A stretch of 52,628 bases of DNA from Bryobacterales bacterium (GCA_025463005.1 JAOAPR010000225.1:1-52628), one strand, 5' to 3'. Shown: positions 43,107 to 52,628, counted from the first letter of the stretch. Numbers and translations: made by a program. The notes: a model not told the origin generated them from the letters alone.

Positions 43107-46100
43107 TCATGCCTCTCGAGCGGCGGGCGACGATTCGTTTTCTTTGGGACTGAACCACGGGTAAAGAGCAGGTAGGAGATAGAGCGTCAGGAGCGTCGAC
43201 GTGATCAGGCCGCCAATCACGACCGTTGCCAGAGGCCTTTGAATTTCGGCTCCAGTCTCAGTTGAGATCGCCATCGGCAAGAATCCAATACTGGCCACCA
43301 ATGCGGTGATCAGCACTGGTCTTAACCGATCGGCAGCCCCCTCACGAACTGCGACAGGCATCGGCAGTCCGCGCTGTCGTAAGGAGTTGATGTAGCTAAC
43401 GAGCACGATCCCGTTCAGAACGGCAACGCCGAACAGCGCAATGAAGCCAACCGAAGCAGACAGATTCAGGTTGAGGCCGCGGACCCACAGTGCCCCAATG
43501 CCGCCTACCAATGCGAAGGGGACGTTTAGAAGGATGAGGCCAGCCTGCGTTAACGAATGAAAGGTCGCAAACAGCAAGGCAAAGATGATCGCGATCGAAA
43601 CAGGCAGAACGAACATGAGCCTGCGGTTCGCCCGCGATTGATTCTCGAACTGGCCACCCCATTCGATCTCGTACCCGGGGGGAAACTTGATGGAGCTATT
43701 GACCTTCTCCTGAGCTAACCTGACAAAGCTTCCGAGATCCGTTCCGCGTACATTCGTCTGAACGGCCACCCGGCGGCGCGCGTTCTCGCGTGAGATTACT
43801 TCGGGACCACGAACGGTTCTTATCTGGGCCACTTGATTCAACTTGACGAGTTCGCTCCCTGGGGCTCGGAGCACGAGTTCCTTCAAAGCTTCCGGATCGT
43901 TCCTTAGCCTATCCGGAAGACGCATTGAGATTGGGAATCGCGTCTGACCCTCGATCATCTCCGACAGCGGCTGGCCACCGACCAACGTTTCGATGACTTC
44001 CTGGACATCGGAAACATTCAGCCCGTATCGTGCCAGAGATGGTCGGGTCACATCTATTTGCAGTTCAGCCACACCGGAGAGCACTTCCATCTGCGGTTCT
44101 GCAGCACCAGGAATGGCGCTAATCAAGGCAAGGACTCTCTTGCCCAGATCCTCTAACGTCTCAAGGTCATCGCCAAAGATCTTTATAGCGACGTCTCCGC
44201 GGACTCCCGTCACGGTTTCGTCCAGTCGCATTTCCATCGGTTGCGTAAACGTGTAGGAGACTCCCGGAATGCTTTGGAGAGCTCCTGAAAGCTTTTCGAT
44301 CAACTCCTGCTTGTCGCGGCAGCACCTCCATGTATCTTTCGGGGCCAGCTGGAGATAGGAATCGGATTCGTAAATGCCCATGGCCTCAGTCGCTACATCC
44401 GGCCTCCCGAGTTTCGTCACAACCCCAGCGACTTCTGGAAAGCTTCGCATTGTGCTGGCAATTTCTTTGCTGATTTCAATAGATTCGGTAAGCGCGATTC
44501 CCGGAAGTTTGCGAGTCGTGACTAGAATGGAGCCCTCATCCAGCTTAGGCATGAATTCGGTGCCGATGAATCGCAGCGAAACGATGGCAGAAGCGACGAG
44601 GATTAGCGCAAGCGTTACCAGAATTGCCTTATGATTCATGGCATGATCGAGCGAGCGCGCGTACAGGTTTCGCAAACGCCGCAATTGAGCATCCCAAGTT
44701 TCGCTGACTCTGGCACGCTGGACTTCTTTCGCCCTCAGAAAGTAAGTCGACAGCGCCGGCACCGCCGTCAACGCCAAAATCAGTGAGCCAAGCAGAGCCG
44801 AGCATACGGTGATCGCCATGGGCCGGAACATACGTCCTTCCAGACCCTGGAGGGTGAAAATCGGCAAGTAGACGGCGATAATGATCGCCACCCCAAATAG
44901 AATCGGGCGAGCCACTTCACGGGATGCCGCGCGAATCGATTCGACTAGCCGCCGTTTCTCAGAGAACTTCTCGAGATGATGCACCGAATTCTCGATCATC
45001 ACGACCGAACCGTCAACGATCATTCCGAAGTCGATGGCGCCCAGGCTCATCAGATTTGCGGTCACGCCGAAGATAGCCATCCCTATGAAGCCGAAAAGGA
45101 TCGACAAGGGAATCATCAGCGCGACGATAAGCGCGGCGCGCAGATCGCCCAAAAACAAGAGAAGGATAATCGTTACCAGCAGGCCGGCCTCGAAGAGGTT
45201 GTGCAGCACCGTGTGGATCGTGCCATCGATGATTTGTGACTGATCGTAAAAGGCGCGGAGTCGATAACCTTCGGGAAGACGGATCTGGGCCAAACGAGTT
45301 TTGATGCGATCGATGACGACCCTGCCGTTTTCGCCTTTTAATGCAATCGCGGTCGCCGAGACAGCTTCTCGGTTCTCGCGCAACGTTGCTCCATACCGCA
45401 GCAGCGGAACCGTCGCTACTGTGCCTACATCCCGAAGCATGACCGGGACGCCCTCACGCGCCAGCAGCACTGTATTTTCAAGATCGGCTGAACCGGACGC
45501 GCGGCCAAGACCCCGAATCGTGTATTGCTGCTCGGCGTGTTCGATGTATCCGCCGCCAAAATTGGAATTATTGCTGGCGACACGCTCAATGACGTCATGG
45601 GCGGTTAGCCCATACCGCCCGAGCGCAATAGGATCGAGTTGAATCGCATATTGCTTGGATTGACCACCCCAAGCGTTCACTTCGCTTACGCCAGGCACAC
45701 TGCGAAGCGCGTACCGGAGCGTCCAGTCCTGGAAGGTCTTGACATCCATCAATGATTTGTCACGACTCTCAAGAGTGTACTGATACACTTCTCCGAATGC
45801 GGTAGCCATAGGTCCGAGTGTGGGTTGCAGATTCCGTGGCAATCGGGAGCGGACTTCTTGCAACCGCTCGGCTATAAGCTGCCTCGCAAGGTATTGATTG
45901 AATGAGTCATCAAAGATCACGGTGATCATGGACAGGCCCAGTTTGGATATCGAGCGAACCGTCTCAACGCGAGGCATACCTACCAGGGCGCTCTCGATAG
46001 GATACGTAACGAGCTCGTCCACTTCGGTCGAAGACATAGACGGGCATTCGGTAACGACCACTACTTGGTTGTTCGTCAGGTCAGGAAACGCATCGATGGG

Positions 46101-46202
46101 GAGGTTCGAAAGAACGTATCCACCCGTGATGGCAAGCGCGACGATGCCCGCCAGCACCAGCCACCGGTTTTCGAGAGCCGAATCAATGATACGAGTCAAC
46201 AT
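43107..46202 (-). CDS. czcA: Heavy-metal RND efflux pump, CzcA/CusA family
   Basis: This 1031-residue RND pump has the metal-pump motif DFGMIVDGSVVMIEN in the fourth helix, where CzcA has the conserved D-x5-D-x6-E triad. This differs from the Asp-Asp of the multidrug pump at 10563-13691. Other marks are LPIDAFPDLTNNQV, TYPIESAL and the C-terminal GLITSTLLTLYLLPALYPW. This triad points to divalent Zn, Co, Ni or Cd; a Cu/Ag pump would show a different pattern. It is downstream of adaptor and outer-membrane genes in the order C-B-A. The start ATG is 12 bases after the adaptor stop. Confidence 0.93.
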   Translation of the reverse strand: MLTRIIDSALENRWLVLAGIVALAITGGYVLSNLPIDAFPDLTNNQVVVVTECPSMSSTEVDELVTYPIESALVGMPRVETVRSISKLGLSMITVIFDDSFNQYLARQLIAERLQEVRSRLPRNLQPTLGPMATAFGEVYQYTLESRDKSLMDVKTFQDWTLRYALRSVPGVSEVNAWGGQSKQYAIQLDPIALGRYGLTAHDVIERVASNNSNFGGGYIEHAEQQYTIRGLGRASGSADLENTVLLAREGVPVMLRDVGTVATVPLLRYGATLRENREAVSATAIALKGENGRVVIDRIKTRLAQIRLPEGYRLRAFYDQSQIIDGTIHTVLHNLFEAGLLVTIILLLFLGDLRAALIVALMIPLSILFGFIGMAIFGVTANLMSLGAIDFGMIVDGSVVMIENSVHHLEKFSEKRRLVESIRAASREVARPILFGVAIIIAVYLPIFTLQGLEGRMFRPMAITVCSALLGSLILALTAVPALSTYFLRAKEVQRARVSETWDAQLRRLRNLYARSLDHAMNHKAILVTLALILVASAIVSLRFIGTEFMPKLDEGSILVTTRKLPGIALTESIEISKEIASTMRSFPEVAGVVTKLGRPDVATEAMGIYESDSYLQLAPKDTWRCCRDKQELIEKLSGALQSIPGVSYTFTQPMEMRLDETVTGVRGDVAIKIFGDDLETLEDLGKRVLALISAIPGAAEPQMEVLSGVAELQIDVTRPSLARYGLNVSDVQEVIETLVGGQPLSEMIEGQTRFPISMRLPDRLRNDPEALKELVLRAPGSELVKLNQVAQIRTVRGPEVISRENARRRVAVQTNVRGTDLGSFVRLAQEKVNSSIKFPPGYEIEWGGQFENQSRANRRLMFVLPVSIAIIFALLFATFHSLTQAGLILLNVPFALVGGIGALWVRGLNLNLSASVGFIALFGVAVLNGIVLVSYINSLRQRGLPMPVAVREGAADRLRPVLITALVASIGFLPMAISTETGAEIQRPLATVVIGGLITSTLLTLYLLPALYPWFSPKENESSPAAREA

Positions 46203-46214
46203 TTCCGGCGCTGA

Positions 46215-47441
46215 TCACTGATCCTGAATCATGAGCTTTAGCAGGTGGGACTTGAGCGCGAACCCGCCTTTCACTACTACAGCCTCGCCGCTCTTCAAAC
46301 CGCGAACGATTTCGAGTTCCCCCTCTGCGTGCTGCCCAATCTCAACTGGGTGGGCGCGAAACTCGTTCTGCGTCTCACGCACAAACACAACGAGGACACC
46401 GTCGATCTCCTGAACGGCTTCGTCCGGCACGATCAACGCCGAGCGCCGTCCGGATTGCCGCACGCTGGCGGTTGCATACATTTCCGGTTTGAGCAGACCT
46501 TGTGGATTCGGTACGGCGATCCGGATCTGAAGGGTTCGCGTCGCCGGGTCCATGTGCTCGCCCAGTTTGAGAATACGGCCCACAAACGCACGGTTCGGAT
46601 AGGCTCGAACTTCGATACGGACAGGCTGTCCAGCTCGAATTATGGACAAATCCCTTTCATTGGCCGCGCCGATCATCCACAAATTGGTCGTATCTGAGAT
46701 CGTAAACAACTCCTCGCCCGTATTGACGACGCTGCCGACTGTGGCTTTGCGGTCTAGAACCACGCCCGCTTCAGGAGCCAGAATTGGAACGTCATCGTCC
46801 TCGCTGTGATTGCCAAGGGGGCTGTTATCCTCAACCGGCACGCGGAGGATGGCGAGATGAGCGCGTTCCTTCTCGAGTTCACTTTGCGCCTTGTCGATGG
46901 CAGCTTGGGTGTTTCGCAAGTCCGCATCCGCGGTTTCAACATCCTGGCGCGAACCAGCCCTCAAGTCGAAGAGCCTCTGGGCACGTTCACGCCGCTGTTT
47001 CGCATAGTCTTGTGCCGAACCCGCTCGCTCCAGTTCAGTCTGCGCTTGCTCGTACCCTGCGCGAACCTCGTGCACATCATGGCTATGGATGCGGCCTAGG
47101 ATCTGGCCTGGGCGAACAGCATCGCCGAGATGTGCTGAAACTTCGTTCACTCTGCCGCTGGCGATCGCACCGACACGCCAAGTCTTATCTTCATTAATGG
47201 TGAGCCGACCTGGGACAGTAAGCGTCGTGGCCAGATCCTTAAGTCCTACGGATTCGACCACGATATGCCCCTTCTGCTGCTCCGTAGCGTCGAGAACGAT
47301 TGCTGGGGCGTCTCTTTCGCCTTTCTGTGAAGACTCAACCGGTGCGTCGCCGGCAGGCGTATCACGCGCCGAGGCCGATGTGCTCTTCGACTGACATGAC
47401 CAGAAGGCCAGCGATACAGCAATGATCAAAAGCACTCTCAT
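46215..47441 (-). CDS. czcB: Heavy-metal RND periplasmic adaptor (CzcB-like lipoprotein)
   Basis: This 408-residue protein has a lipobox (LAFWSC, Cys at 16) and an HlyD-like core. A first lipoyl half (GRVNEVSAHLGDAVRPGQILGRIHS) precedes a coiled coil of about 120-205, followed by DVPILAPEAGVVLDRKATVGSVVNTGEELFTI and then beta-barrel and C-terminal domains. His and acidic residues in NHSEDDD could bind metal. Its start overlaps the stop codon of the outer-membrane gene by four bases (ATGA), showing translational coupling. Confidence 0.92.
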   Translation of the reverse strand: MRVLLIIAVSLAFWSCQSKSTSASARDTPAGDAPVESSQKGERDAPAIVLDATEQQKGHIVVESVGLKDLATTLTVPGRLTINEDKTWRVGAIASGRVNEVSAHLGDAVRPGQILGRIHSHDVHEVRAGYEQAQTELERAGSAQDYAKQRRERAQRLFDLRAGSRQDVETADADLRNTQAAIDKAQSELEKERAHLAILRVPVEDNSPLGNHSEDDDVPILAPEAGVVLDRKATVGSVVNTGEELFTISDTTNLWMIGAANERDLSIIRAGQPVRIEVRAYPNRAFVGRILKLGEHMDPATRTLQIRIAVPNPQGLLKPEMYATASVRQSGRRSALIVPDEAVQEIDGVLVVFVRETQNEFRAHPVEIGQHAEGELEIVRGLKSGEAVVVKGGFALKSHLLKLMIQDQ

Positions 47442-48664
47442 GGCAGACTTCCTTGCGCCGTTTCCAGGACCACGGCGCTTTGCTGAAATTCCGAAAGGCT
47501 GCGAATGTACAGCAAATCGGTCTCAATCTTGGTGCGCTCCGCATCGAGAAGCCGGAGTATGTCCGACCCGGTTTCCCGATAGGCCGCGTCCACGATTTGA
47601 TACACCTCACCGGCCCGATCGCGCATCGGCCGCAGCGTGTCATTCAACGCCTTTTGCCGAGACTCGTAGGCTCTTTTGGCACTCTCCAGTTCCGCCCGAA
47701 TTGCGGCTTCTGTTGCTGCGATCGACGACTCCGCCGCTCTGGTTTCCGCAATCGCGGCTTCAATCTGACCTTGGTTTCGATTACGAATCGGAAGGGGAAA
47801 TTGGACGGCCGCGTACAGCGTGTCGAACCCAAGCGTTCGCTTGTAACCAACGTGGAGGTCGGGATCTGTCTTGGCATTTGCCTGCTGCAGGCGTAAGTTG
47901 GCCTGCGCCTGGTCAACGCTTGCACGGGCCAGCTTAATCTCGACTCGCTGCTCCAAAACCTGATCGAGGGGCACTACGGCAACGGTGCGAGCCTGCTCAA
48001 GGGTGTCGGCAAATTCGACGGTCGGGAACGCGCCCTTGCCCATCTCGCGAAAAAGCGCGATCGTGGCCCGTTCCGAATCTAGTTCCGCGGTTCTGGCTGA
48101 ACTGACCAGGCGATCGCGCTCTACTTCGATCCGCAGCAAATCCACCTCCGCCGCCGCTCCCTCACGAACCCGGTCCCGGTGGAATTGAACGACCCTGTCG
48201 AAGCTCCTTACTTCGTCTTGGAGCAGATCCCGAATTCTCTCGTCGCCCGCCGCTGCCCAATAGGCGATGCTGACGCGACTGACAATTTGCCTTCGCGACA
48301 ACTCCGCTTCAAGTTCGCTCCGACGGGTGTTCTCAGTTGCAAGTTCGACTCTGCGGATACGCTTTCCACCGGTTTCGAGAACCTGGGCGACGAAAGCATA
48401 TGTATCGGCATCTCGCGGGTACTTGAACGCTGGGAATCCCGAGAAACGGGTATTCTCTGATTGGAGAATCAGCCGGGGATTCGGGGTCAAACCGGCCTGC
48501 CGTTGAAGCCCTTCCGCAACCCCGACGCGGGCGGCCGCCGTGACCAGTTGAGGGTTGTCCGCCAACGCCTGTGATACGGCATCCGCCACCGTTAAGCGTA
48601 CTTGCGCGAGCAGCGCCTGAGAAAGGATCAACTGGAGCGCGCACGTCCGCACGGATAAATGCAT
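47438..48664 (-). CDS. czcC: Heavy-metal RND outer-membrane channel (CzcC-like, TolC family)
   Basis: This 408-residue protein has a short signal region (LQLILSQALLAQ) and two TolC repeats (VSQALADNPQLVTAAARVGVAEGLQRQAGLTPNPRLI; EVYQIVDAAYRETGSDILRLLDAERTK). The combination CLTPNP-like start and downstream CzcB/CzcA is typical of metal systems. ATG at 48664 follows GAGG by five bases and is preferred over GTG at 48670. It is the first structural gene of the CzcCBA-type operon after the small His-rich protein. Confidence 0.9.
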   Translation of the reverse strand: MHLSVRTCALQLILSQALLAQVRLTVADAVSQALADNPQLVTAAARVGVAEGLQRQAGLTPNPRLILQSENTRFSGFPAFKYPRDADTYAFVAQVLETGGKRIRRVELATENTRRSELEAELSRRQIVSRVSIAYWAAAGDERIRDLLQDEVRSFDRVVQFHRDRVREGAAAEVDLLRIEVERDRLVSSARTAELDSERATIALFREMGKGAFPTVEFADTLEQARTVAVVPLDQVLEQRVEIKLARASVDQAQANLRLQQANAKTDPDLHVGYKRTLGFDTLYAAVQFPLPIRNRNQGQIEAAIAETRAAESSIAATEAAIRAELESAKRAYESRQKALNDTLRPMRDRAGEVYQIVDAAYRETGSDILRLLDAERTKIETDLLYIRSLSEFQQSAVVLETAQGSLP

Positions 48665-48735
48665 ATTCACCTCGCGAACCGAATCAAACTGAACAGAAAA
48701 GATGCGCCCGAGGCGCGAGAAGCCGGCGAGGGATG

Positions 48736-49110
48736 TTAGGCGGGAGGAGCGCGGGGACTTCTAGCGCATAAAAGCGGCGGGTCGTGAGCGGCGGGTAGTG
48801 GGGCTTCCACAGTCCATCCACTTCGTTCAGGGGCGGGAAGGCGGAAACCTTCCGCAAGGACTATTGGAGCCAAACCTGAAGCGGTCGCAGTGGCTGAGAA
48901 CCAGTTTTGAAGCTGTGCATCATCGTCTGGGTCCAGTCCTCTGAACTCGGGCACACTCCCCGTTGGATGAACGGATCTAAGGTGTAGGTGGAGGATGGCG
49001 CCTGGATGGCGCTGCGTGGCCTCATGCTGATGTGTGTGCAGGGCAGGCGCTTCCACAAACGCGAGGAGTAGCGCCAGGCTCGCGACAATGGCAGTAAACG
49101 ACCGTACCAC
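48736..49110 (-). CDS. Small His-rich exported protein at the head of the metal-efflux operon
   Basis: This 124-residue protein has a signal peptide (MVRSFTAIVASLALLLAFVEAPA) and a mature N-terminus rich in histidine: LHTHQHEATQRHPGAILHLHLRSVH (eight His in about 25 residues). The remainder is Pro-rich and acidic. The start is read as GTG at 49110, with only a weak ribosome-binding site. It lies 71 bases upstream of the czcC-like gene on the same strand. A periplasmic metal-binding role, as in CzcE/CzcI-type accessory proteins, is likely but not homologous in an obvious way. Confidence 0.75.
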   Translation of the reverse strand: MVRSFTAIVASLALLLAFVEAPALHTHQHEATQRHPGAILHLHLRSVHPTGSVPEFRGLDPDDDAQLQNWFSATATASGLAPIVLAEGFRLPAPERSGWTVEAPLPAAHDPPLLCARSPRAPPA

Positions 49111-49232
49111 GTCTTCAGCTATATCACAAAAGGACTGATCTACGTTTAGGGGTGGAAGCTCGCGGCGGTCGGGCGGCTCTGGCCACGTAAACGGGAGAAT
49201 TTTAGCGATGAACGGAAATTGCGCACCAAGGG

Positions 49233-49271
49233 GGGCCCGTCCGAGGCTTAATTCTGCCGGCGAACGGGCCC
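49233..49271 (-). terminator. GC-rich hairpin after the third receptor gene
   Basis: GGGCCCGT (49233-49240) and ACGGGCCC (49264-49271) form a perfect eight-base stem, 22 bases after the receptor stop codon on the minus strand. There is no T-run, so it may be a terminator or a repeat. Confidence 0.45.
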
Positions 49272-49292
49272 GACTGGAAGGTCACCGGTCGC

Positions 49293-51809
49293 CTAGAATA
49301 CGAAACCGATCGCGGCTTGATAGGCCCGCGGCTGCACGAAGTGCGTCCCGCTGAACGTTGAAAGGAAGTTGTAGAGCGCGTCCTTGTTCGTGAGATTGGT
49401 GACCATGAAGCGGGCGGTGGTGTGATAGCGTTCGCGACGGAACAGATTTTCCGTCCCGACTCCCAGATCGAAAATGTTCCGCGAAGCCACCCGAGGGGGA
49501 TTATGGTCGGCGTCCAGGGTGCCCGGTGCAGGAATCACCAGTCTAGTCGCACCGTAATTCGAGAGGGTGCATTGCGAATCGGTAAGCGGCGTATCGATCG
49601 TCGGACGGAAACTCCCGCAGAAAAACCCGATGGCTGATTGCTGAGCCCCTGTGAGCCCCAGCGCATCGTCCAGCGTTCCCACGGCTCCCGCTACCAAGCC
49701 GCTGTCATAGCGCCAGGTCCAGGCGATCCAGGGTCCGTCTTTTCCCTTTTGATACCGCAATTGCGTGGTCTGCTGGAAGGCCTGATCGTGGTCGATGCGG
49801 AAAACGGAATCCGGCGGAACTCCATTGTTGAAAATCAGGCCGCCAGTCTCGGGCGGAAAGTATCGCGCCCGGGTATGTCCCATGGTCGTGGTCCACTGGA
49901 AGCCGTGCAGGTTCGGAGTGCCGATGCGCACCGCAACGCCATCCAGCTTCGATTTGTTCCATGCGATGGGGAAAGCAATTGGGGTGTTGAAGAGCACGCC
50001 AAAGTCGTAGGCGTTGTTGGTGTACTTCCAAAAATAGTCCGCGCTGACAACCAGCCAACGGCCGACCGCTTGTTCGAGTCCGGCATTGAATTGGTTCCGG
50101 TTTCCGGGATGCAGAGGCTGGCTTACGGCTCCGAATGTGTTTGAAACCAGGCCGCCCACGCCAGTCGCGCTCGAAAGAATGAGGTTCTCGTTGTACGGTG
50201 TTTCAAATGTGCGCGTGTACGAGAAACGCAGGACGGTTCCGGTCGGCTTAATCAAGTACGAGAATCCAATACGCGGCTGAGCGCTGGTGTCCGAAACAAT
50301 TCCGTGATAGATGTCCACCCGCAAACCAGCCTGCACCTGAAGATTGCCGAACTTAATGGAATCCTGCGCGTAGATGGCATACTGATTGATCTTTTTGCTA
50401 GCGTCGAACTGGAAGAGTTTGCCCCCCGGCTGAGTCAGGTCGTACGGGCTTAGGCTACTCAGAAAATTCCCGTCCTGGTCTTGAAACGCGCCGGCGGTGG
50501 GATCGGTGATTCCGAACGAGAAGTTTTCGTGAAGACGGGTTTGCATGAGCTGCGTCCCGATCTTGAAATTATGCCTGCTGGTTACGTAGGAAAGATCCGC
50601 CTTCCCACCCCAATTGGTCAAAGTCCGATTCTGCGCCAACGTTGCCGGCGTATCGGCGGTAAAGTCGGGACTCGGATAGTAGTTCACATGATCATGGCGA
50701 TAGAAGGGATTGATTGTGAGCAACGTGGTGGGGCTGAAGATGTGCTGATATCCAGGCGCAAAATTGAAGGTTGTCGCTTTCTGGCGCTGGTCTTGCCCCA
50801 ATTGATCATAGGTGTTGGGGATCTGGAACCAGTTGCGGGCGCCGAGGATATTCAGATGGAATGTGTCCTTGCCGCTCGGCTGGAAATCGAAATGGTCGAA
50901 GAACGTGCCATTGTTTCCGATCGCGTGAATCGGAGTGAACTCAGGAGTATCCAGGAAACGGCCCGAGCGAACCGCATTGAAGGCGAGAAAGTTTCCTACT
51001 TTCGAGTTGCCTAATCCCAGCGTGGCTTCTTCGGAATAGGTGGCAAACGATCCCCACTGGCCGAGCAGACTTCCGTATGGTTTTTGGCCCAGCCCGGATC
51101 GAGTGACGGCATTCACGATCAGGCTGGTCTTGTCCCCGAACTCAGCCGGCGGAGCGCCCGTGATTAGCTCCATCGATTGGATTGCATCTAACGGGATCTG
51201 CGTTGAGAAAGCCTTGCTTTGCTGATCGCTAATCGGTTGGCCATCCACTGAAAAGCTGGTCTGCGCGTGATCCCCGAGCGGGTGAAAAAATCCATTGGAG
51301 TCGGCGGCAACAGCTCCGCTGCTTAACATGACAGCGTCGCTCACGCCAGCGCCAGGAGAGGAGACTGGAAGTTTCGAGAGGCTTGAAATGTCAACGTCGT
51401 TGTGAGCGTAGGGCACGTTTTCCAACAGATCGCCGCCGGCTGCTTCTACCGTGACGGTTTGCTTGGTTCCGGCGACAGCCATCGGTATTTTCAAGCTGAC
51501 CGGCACGGTGCTGCGAACGTCCACATCCTGCTCGACAGTGCCGAAGTTGGGCGCGCTCACTTCCAGGTGATAGGGGTTCGGCGGAATGTTGGTGAGACGA
51601 AACGCTCCAGTGCCATCGGTGGTCGCGCTCTGCTGATAATTGGTGACGCGATTGATGATCGTAACTCGGGCGTTGGGCAGCACGGCTCCCGAAGGATCGG
51701 TCACGCTGCCTTGGATAGTTCCTGCGTTACCGAGAGCTTGACCAAACAGTGCAGAAGGGGAGAGGAAGCATACTGCAATGAGAGCGCTTAGGACGAGAAG
51801 TCTCTTCAT
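49293..51809 (-). CDS. TonB-dependent receptor with carboxypeptidase-regulatory-like domain
   Basis: This 838-residue outer-membrane protein has a signal peptide (MKRLLVLSALIAVCFLSPSALFGQ). A carboxypeptidase-regulatory-like domain at about 32-112 begins TIQGSVTDPSGAVLPNARVTIINRVTN. The plug at about 130-235 includes TSFSVDGQPISDQQSKAFSTQIPLDAIQSMELITGAPPAEFGDKTS, and a beta-barrel ends in a terminal phenylalanine (AIGFVF). The start ATG at 51809 begins the signal peptide; an ATG at 51833 is also in frame. A LytTR response regulator lies 100 bases upstream on the same strand and may control it. The substrate is unknown. Confidence 0.92.
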   Translation of the reverse strand: MKRLLVLSALIAVCFLSPSALFGQALGNAGTIQGSVTDPSGAVLPNARVTIINRVTNYQQSATTDGTGAFRLTNIPPNPYHLEVSAPNFGTVEQDVDVRSTVPVSLKIPMAVAGTKQTVTVEAAGGDLLENVPYAHNDVDISSLSKLPVSSPGAGVSDAVMLSSGAVAADSNGFFHPLGDHAQTSFSVDGQPISDQQSKAFSTQIPLDAIQSMELITGAPPAEFGDKTSLIVNAVTRSGLGQKPYGSLLGQWGSFATYSEEATLGLGNSKVGNFLAFNAVRSGRFLDTPEFTPIHAIGNNGTFFDHFDFQPSGKDTFHLNILGARNWFQIPNTYDQLGQDQRQKATTFNFAPGYQHIFSPTTLLTINPFYRHDHVNYYPSPDFTADTPATLAQNRTLTNWGGKADLSYVTSRHNFKIGTQLMQTRLHENFSFGITDPTAGAFQDQDGNFLSSLSPYDLTQPGGKLFQFDASKKINQYAIYAQDSIKFGNLQVQAGLRVDIYHGIVSDTSAQPRIGFSYLIKPTGTVLRFSYTRTFETPYNENLILSSATGVGGLVSNTFGAVSQPLHPGNRNQFNAGLEQAVGRWLVVSADYFWKYTNNAYDFGVLFNTPIAFPIAWNKSKLDGVAVRIGTPNLHGFQWTTTMGHTRARYFPPETGGLIFNNGVPPDSVFRIDHDQAFQQTTQLRYQKGKDGPWIAWTWRYDSGLVAGAVGTLDDALGLTGAQQSAIGFFCGSFRPTIDTPLTDSQCTLSNYGATRLVIPAPGTLDADHNPPRVASRNIFDLGVGTENLFRRERYHTTARFMVTNLTNKDALYNFLSTFSGTHFVQPRAYQAAIGFVF

Positions 51810-51909
51810 TGCAATAGTATTAGCGACCGGCATCAATCGACCTACGATATTCTCACGACCGGCCAAATATGGCAGATGAGCGGGACATGAACGCCGATGA
51901 GCGGACCAG

Positions 51910-52628
51910 CTACCAGCGCAAGATACTGCGGATATTGTGGGCCTGGCGCTTGCTGACAACCAACTGCAGGGAATTGCTGAGAGTAACAAGCCAACGTTGA
52001 CTGCTCAGCGCGCTCATCTTCCGAACGTGGTTCACGTTCACGATCGCATTGCGATGCACCCGCTCGAATTGCTGCCCTTTTAAGCGATCTTCGATCACGC
52101 GCAGGGTTTGAGTCGCCAAGAGCCGCTGTTTCGCAGTAACCATCCAAACCAGCTCTCCTTCAGCCTGAAAAGCCAGAATCTCATCTGGATCCAGCAGAAA
52201 GTACTCCCCGCCGTTTCGGCCCACAATCTTTCGGCCATTGAGGGAATTGGGAGGCGCGGCCGTGGATGCAATCTTTGCAACCTCGTTCGCTACCTCAAGC
52301 GGGTTCGTGCGTAGTTTCCTGGCCCGCTCCACCGCCTGGCGGAGCCGCGCTTCGCCAACAGGCTTCAGCAGATAGTCGACGGCCCCCGCTTCGAAAGCCT
52401 CAATGGCGTATTGGTCGAAAGCGGTGACGATTACGACCACGGGCAGATGTCCACCGCCAAGCTTCCGGACGACTTCGAAGCCGCCCATAACGGGCATCTG
52501 GAGGTCAAGGAAAACCAAGTCTGGCTGGAGCTCCGTGATCTGCTGCAAGGCTTGTTTGCCGTTCTCAGCCTCCCCGACAATAACCACCTCGGGAACGGCC
52601 TCCAGTTCTTCCCGCAACACGCGACGGG
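51910..52628 (-). CDS. LytTR-family response regulator, cut by the window edge
   Basis: The visible 239 or so residues contain a receiver domain (phosphoacceptor in LVFLDLQMPVMGG, conserved Lys in YLLKPV). A LytTR DNA-binding domain follows (about 125-236: IVGRNGGEYFLLDPDEILAFQAEGELVWMV, then RVHRNAIVNVNHVRKM). The frame reads on past 52620 into the window end (RRVLREELE), where the family normally has an acidic DDEP start, so the N-terminus lies outside. Its cognate kinase is probably also outside. It may regulate the adjacent receptor gene (100 bases), which is inference. Confidence 0.88.
   Translation of the reverse strand, partial: RRVLREELEAVPEVVIVGEAENGKQALQQITELQPDLVFLDLQMPVMGGFEVVRKLGGGHLPVVVIVTAFDQYAIEAFEAGAVDYLLKPVGEARLRQAVERARKLRTNPLEVANEVAKIASTAAPPNSLNGRKIVGRNGGEYFLLDPDEILAFQAEGELVWMVTAKQRLLATQTLRVIEDRLKGQQFERVHRNAIVNVNHVRKMSALSSQRWLVTLSNSLQLVVSKRQAHNIRSILRW

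Overview
The window looks like chromosome from an Acidobacteriota member, most probably the Bryobacterales/Solibacter branch. This is inferred from gene content, not from a marker gene. The signs are three very large TonB-dependent receptors with an N-terminal carboxypeptidase-regulatory-like domain, a DUF2934 protein, many exported proteins of unknown function, moderately high GC and short mostly monocistronic units. No rRNA, tRNA, transposase, integrase, phage or CRISPR array was recognised. The right edge cuts a LytTR response regulator, and the left edge starts three bases before an apparent start codon.

Layout: 1-6360 holds a JAB-like/TonB fusion, a metallothionein with a membrane microprotein (both below usual gene-calling size), a Gly/Tyr-rich secreted protein, an HNH nuclease, an exported protein, a beta-propeller and a tandem DUF1259 protein. 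6357-13691 is a sensor kinase divergent from a TolC/adaptor/RND multidrug-type efflux operon. 13692-14370 is a gene desert ending in a broken rpsD copy. 14438-22476 holds redox and exported proteins: an old yellow enzyme with an ABM protein, an alcohol dehydrogenase with a SRPBCC protein, an exported HpcH/HpaI aldolase with an ArsC-like protein lacking its cysteine, and a TPR protein.

22748-28083 groups modA, a divergent TonB-dependent receptor and an XRE regulator with a periplasmic-binding-protein-like sensor domain. A 16-base palindrome sits in the shared modA/receptor promoter region. Together they suggest an oxyanion (molybdate or tungstate) acquisition system reaching from outer membrane to regulator. 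28089-33243 holds a second receptor translationally coupled to an exported Ser/Thr-type phosphatase, then small genes and a lone pstB, suggesting phosphate scavenging. A PHP-family protein and an exported double-motif aspartic protease follow.

35524-41638 (minus strand) is a guanidine/urea-type nitrogen operon: ABC transporter (binding protein, permease, ATPase), two DUF1989 proteins of the carboxyguanidine deiminase type, and allophanate hydrolase. The biotin carboxylase that normally sits between them is absent, and the 204-base gap before the DUF1989 genes can fold into two overlapping hairpins. 41859-49110 is a heavy-metal block: a CDF-like transporter, MerC, a CzcCBA-type RND efflux system and a His-rich exported protein. 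49293-52628 is a third TonB-dependent receptor beside the LytTR regulator.
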